DNA of 52,002 bases from an uncultured Prevotellaceae bacterium (GTDB taxonomy: Bacteria; Bacteroidota; Bacteroidia; Bacteroidales; Bacteroidaceae), in assembly GCA_900318795.1 (NCBI GenBank), contig ONLU01000033.1, positions 1 through 52,002 on the forward strand, given 5' to 3'. Both the position numbers and the translations under genes were made by a program. The first letter of the stretch is position 1. The number at the start of each line of letters is the position of its first letter. Shown one piece after another: positions 51,810 through 52,002 of this stretch. A model generated the notes under the pieces. It was not told the origin of the DNA. It ran no database searches and saw only the letters and a list, made by a program, of their open reading frames with translations.

Positions 51810-52002
51810 TTATGGCTGTAAGTCGCGATATTCCACGGCATCGAAGCACGGACACGCTTTCAGCGGGTTCAGGTCGTGATGGCCTACGATGAGGGCCCGG
51901 GGGTAGCGCTCCTTCAGTTCCTTCAGCAGCCGCCTGAGGGCCTGCCGCTGTGCCTCGGTGCGCGTGTCGGCGGGCTTGCCGCGGATGTCAAGCCCGCCCT
52001 CG
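51810..52002 (-). CDS. N-acetylmuramoyl-L-alanine amidase, 3' end only
   Basis: The last 64 codons before a TAA at 51812-51810 read GGLDIRGKPADTRTEAQ, then LLKELKERYPRALIVGHHDLNPLKACPCFDA, and end in YRDLQP. This is the C-terminal part of the amidase_2 fold; the final His is a zinc ligand and the KACPCFD segment is typical of the Bacteroidales cassette enzyme. The gene starts beyond the right edge. Such amidases normally end an HU-smalltalk-amidase cassette, so another such cassette probably lies to the right. The gap 51619-51809 holds the parA promoter, the amidase terminator and about 110 bp with nothing else recognised. Confidence 0.85.
   Translation of the reverse strand, partial: EGGLDIRGKPADTRTEAQRQALRRLLKELKERYPRALIVGHHDLNPLKACPCFDAVEYRDLQP

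Noticed and set aside
1-52002. Polysaccharide utilisation locus for pectin
   Set aside because: Three pectin-active proteins are present, but they are tens of kilobases apart and there is no SusC/SusD pair or hybrid two-component regulator in the window.

Overview
The window looks like chromosome of a Prevotella-like member of the Bacteroidales. Promoters follow the Bacteroidetes pattern (about TTTGG, a 19-20 nt spacer, then TAnnTTTGC) and Shine-Dalgarno sites are essentially absent. The gene content fits too: a SprA-type T9SS translocon, meso-diaminopimelate dehydrogenase, an HU-related/smalltalk/amidase cassette, and a parA-parB-DUF5683-transglycosylase-Rel operon. I see no transposase, integrase, phage structural gene, rRNA, tRNA or CRISPR array. 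Most genes are core functions; the unusual material is in gene fusions, promoter architecture, small repeats and the decayed left end.

Left end (1-1390): the first codons of a smalltalk-type small protein, an HU-related gene broken by an internal deletion with frameshift, and a long gene-poor stretch. That stretch holds a large inverted repeat around a 36-bp AT palindrome and a plus-strand sequence resembling the HU promoter and leader in inverted orientation.

1390-6135 (minus): a secreted histidine phosphatase-GH28 polygalacturonase fusion, a secreted protein of unknown function, and ddh. 6336-14339 (plus): ruvA-sprA. nadB runs convergent to sprA and divergent from dacB through one palindromic two-way promoter. 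dacB-mscS-mutY form a tight group, followed by purN. 20011-23971 (minus): etfB, a gene in which EtfA is fused in frame to an acyl-CoA dehydrogenase, and a SemiSWEET-like gene. 24234-27648: dnaG and a cardiolipin synthase. 27663-29155 (minus): a 29-residue membrane peptide, DUF3822 and rsmD. 29211-33448 (plus): a RecD-like helicase, rmuC, a PPTase and a neutral zinc peptidase. 33522-38357 (minus): a TlpA-like protein, a HerA-like ATPase and alaS. 38589-41145 (plus): a pectate lyase/pectinesterase-like fusion and a MerR regulator.

41174-51618 (minus) is one long gene train: parA, parB, DUF5683, lytic transglycosylase, Rel, CE8 pectinesterase and a tricorn-like protease. The right edge holds the 3' end of an N-acetylmuramoyl-L-alanine amidase. 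Three secreted pectin-active proteins (GH28 fusion, PL10/CE8-like fusion, CE8) point to a pectin-using gut or rumen commensal, although they are spread out and lack SusC/D genes here.

Main points to follow up: the EtfA-ACAD fusion with its candidate operators; the phosphatase-GH28 fusion; the divergent palindromic promoter; two matching terminator-promoter overlap modules; a three-gene extended promoter motif; the 29-residue peptide; and intergenic-type repeats captured inside mutY, sprA and dnaG.
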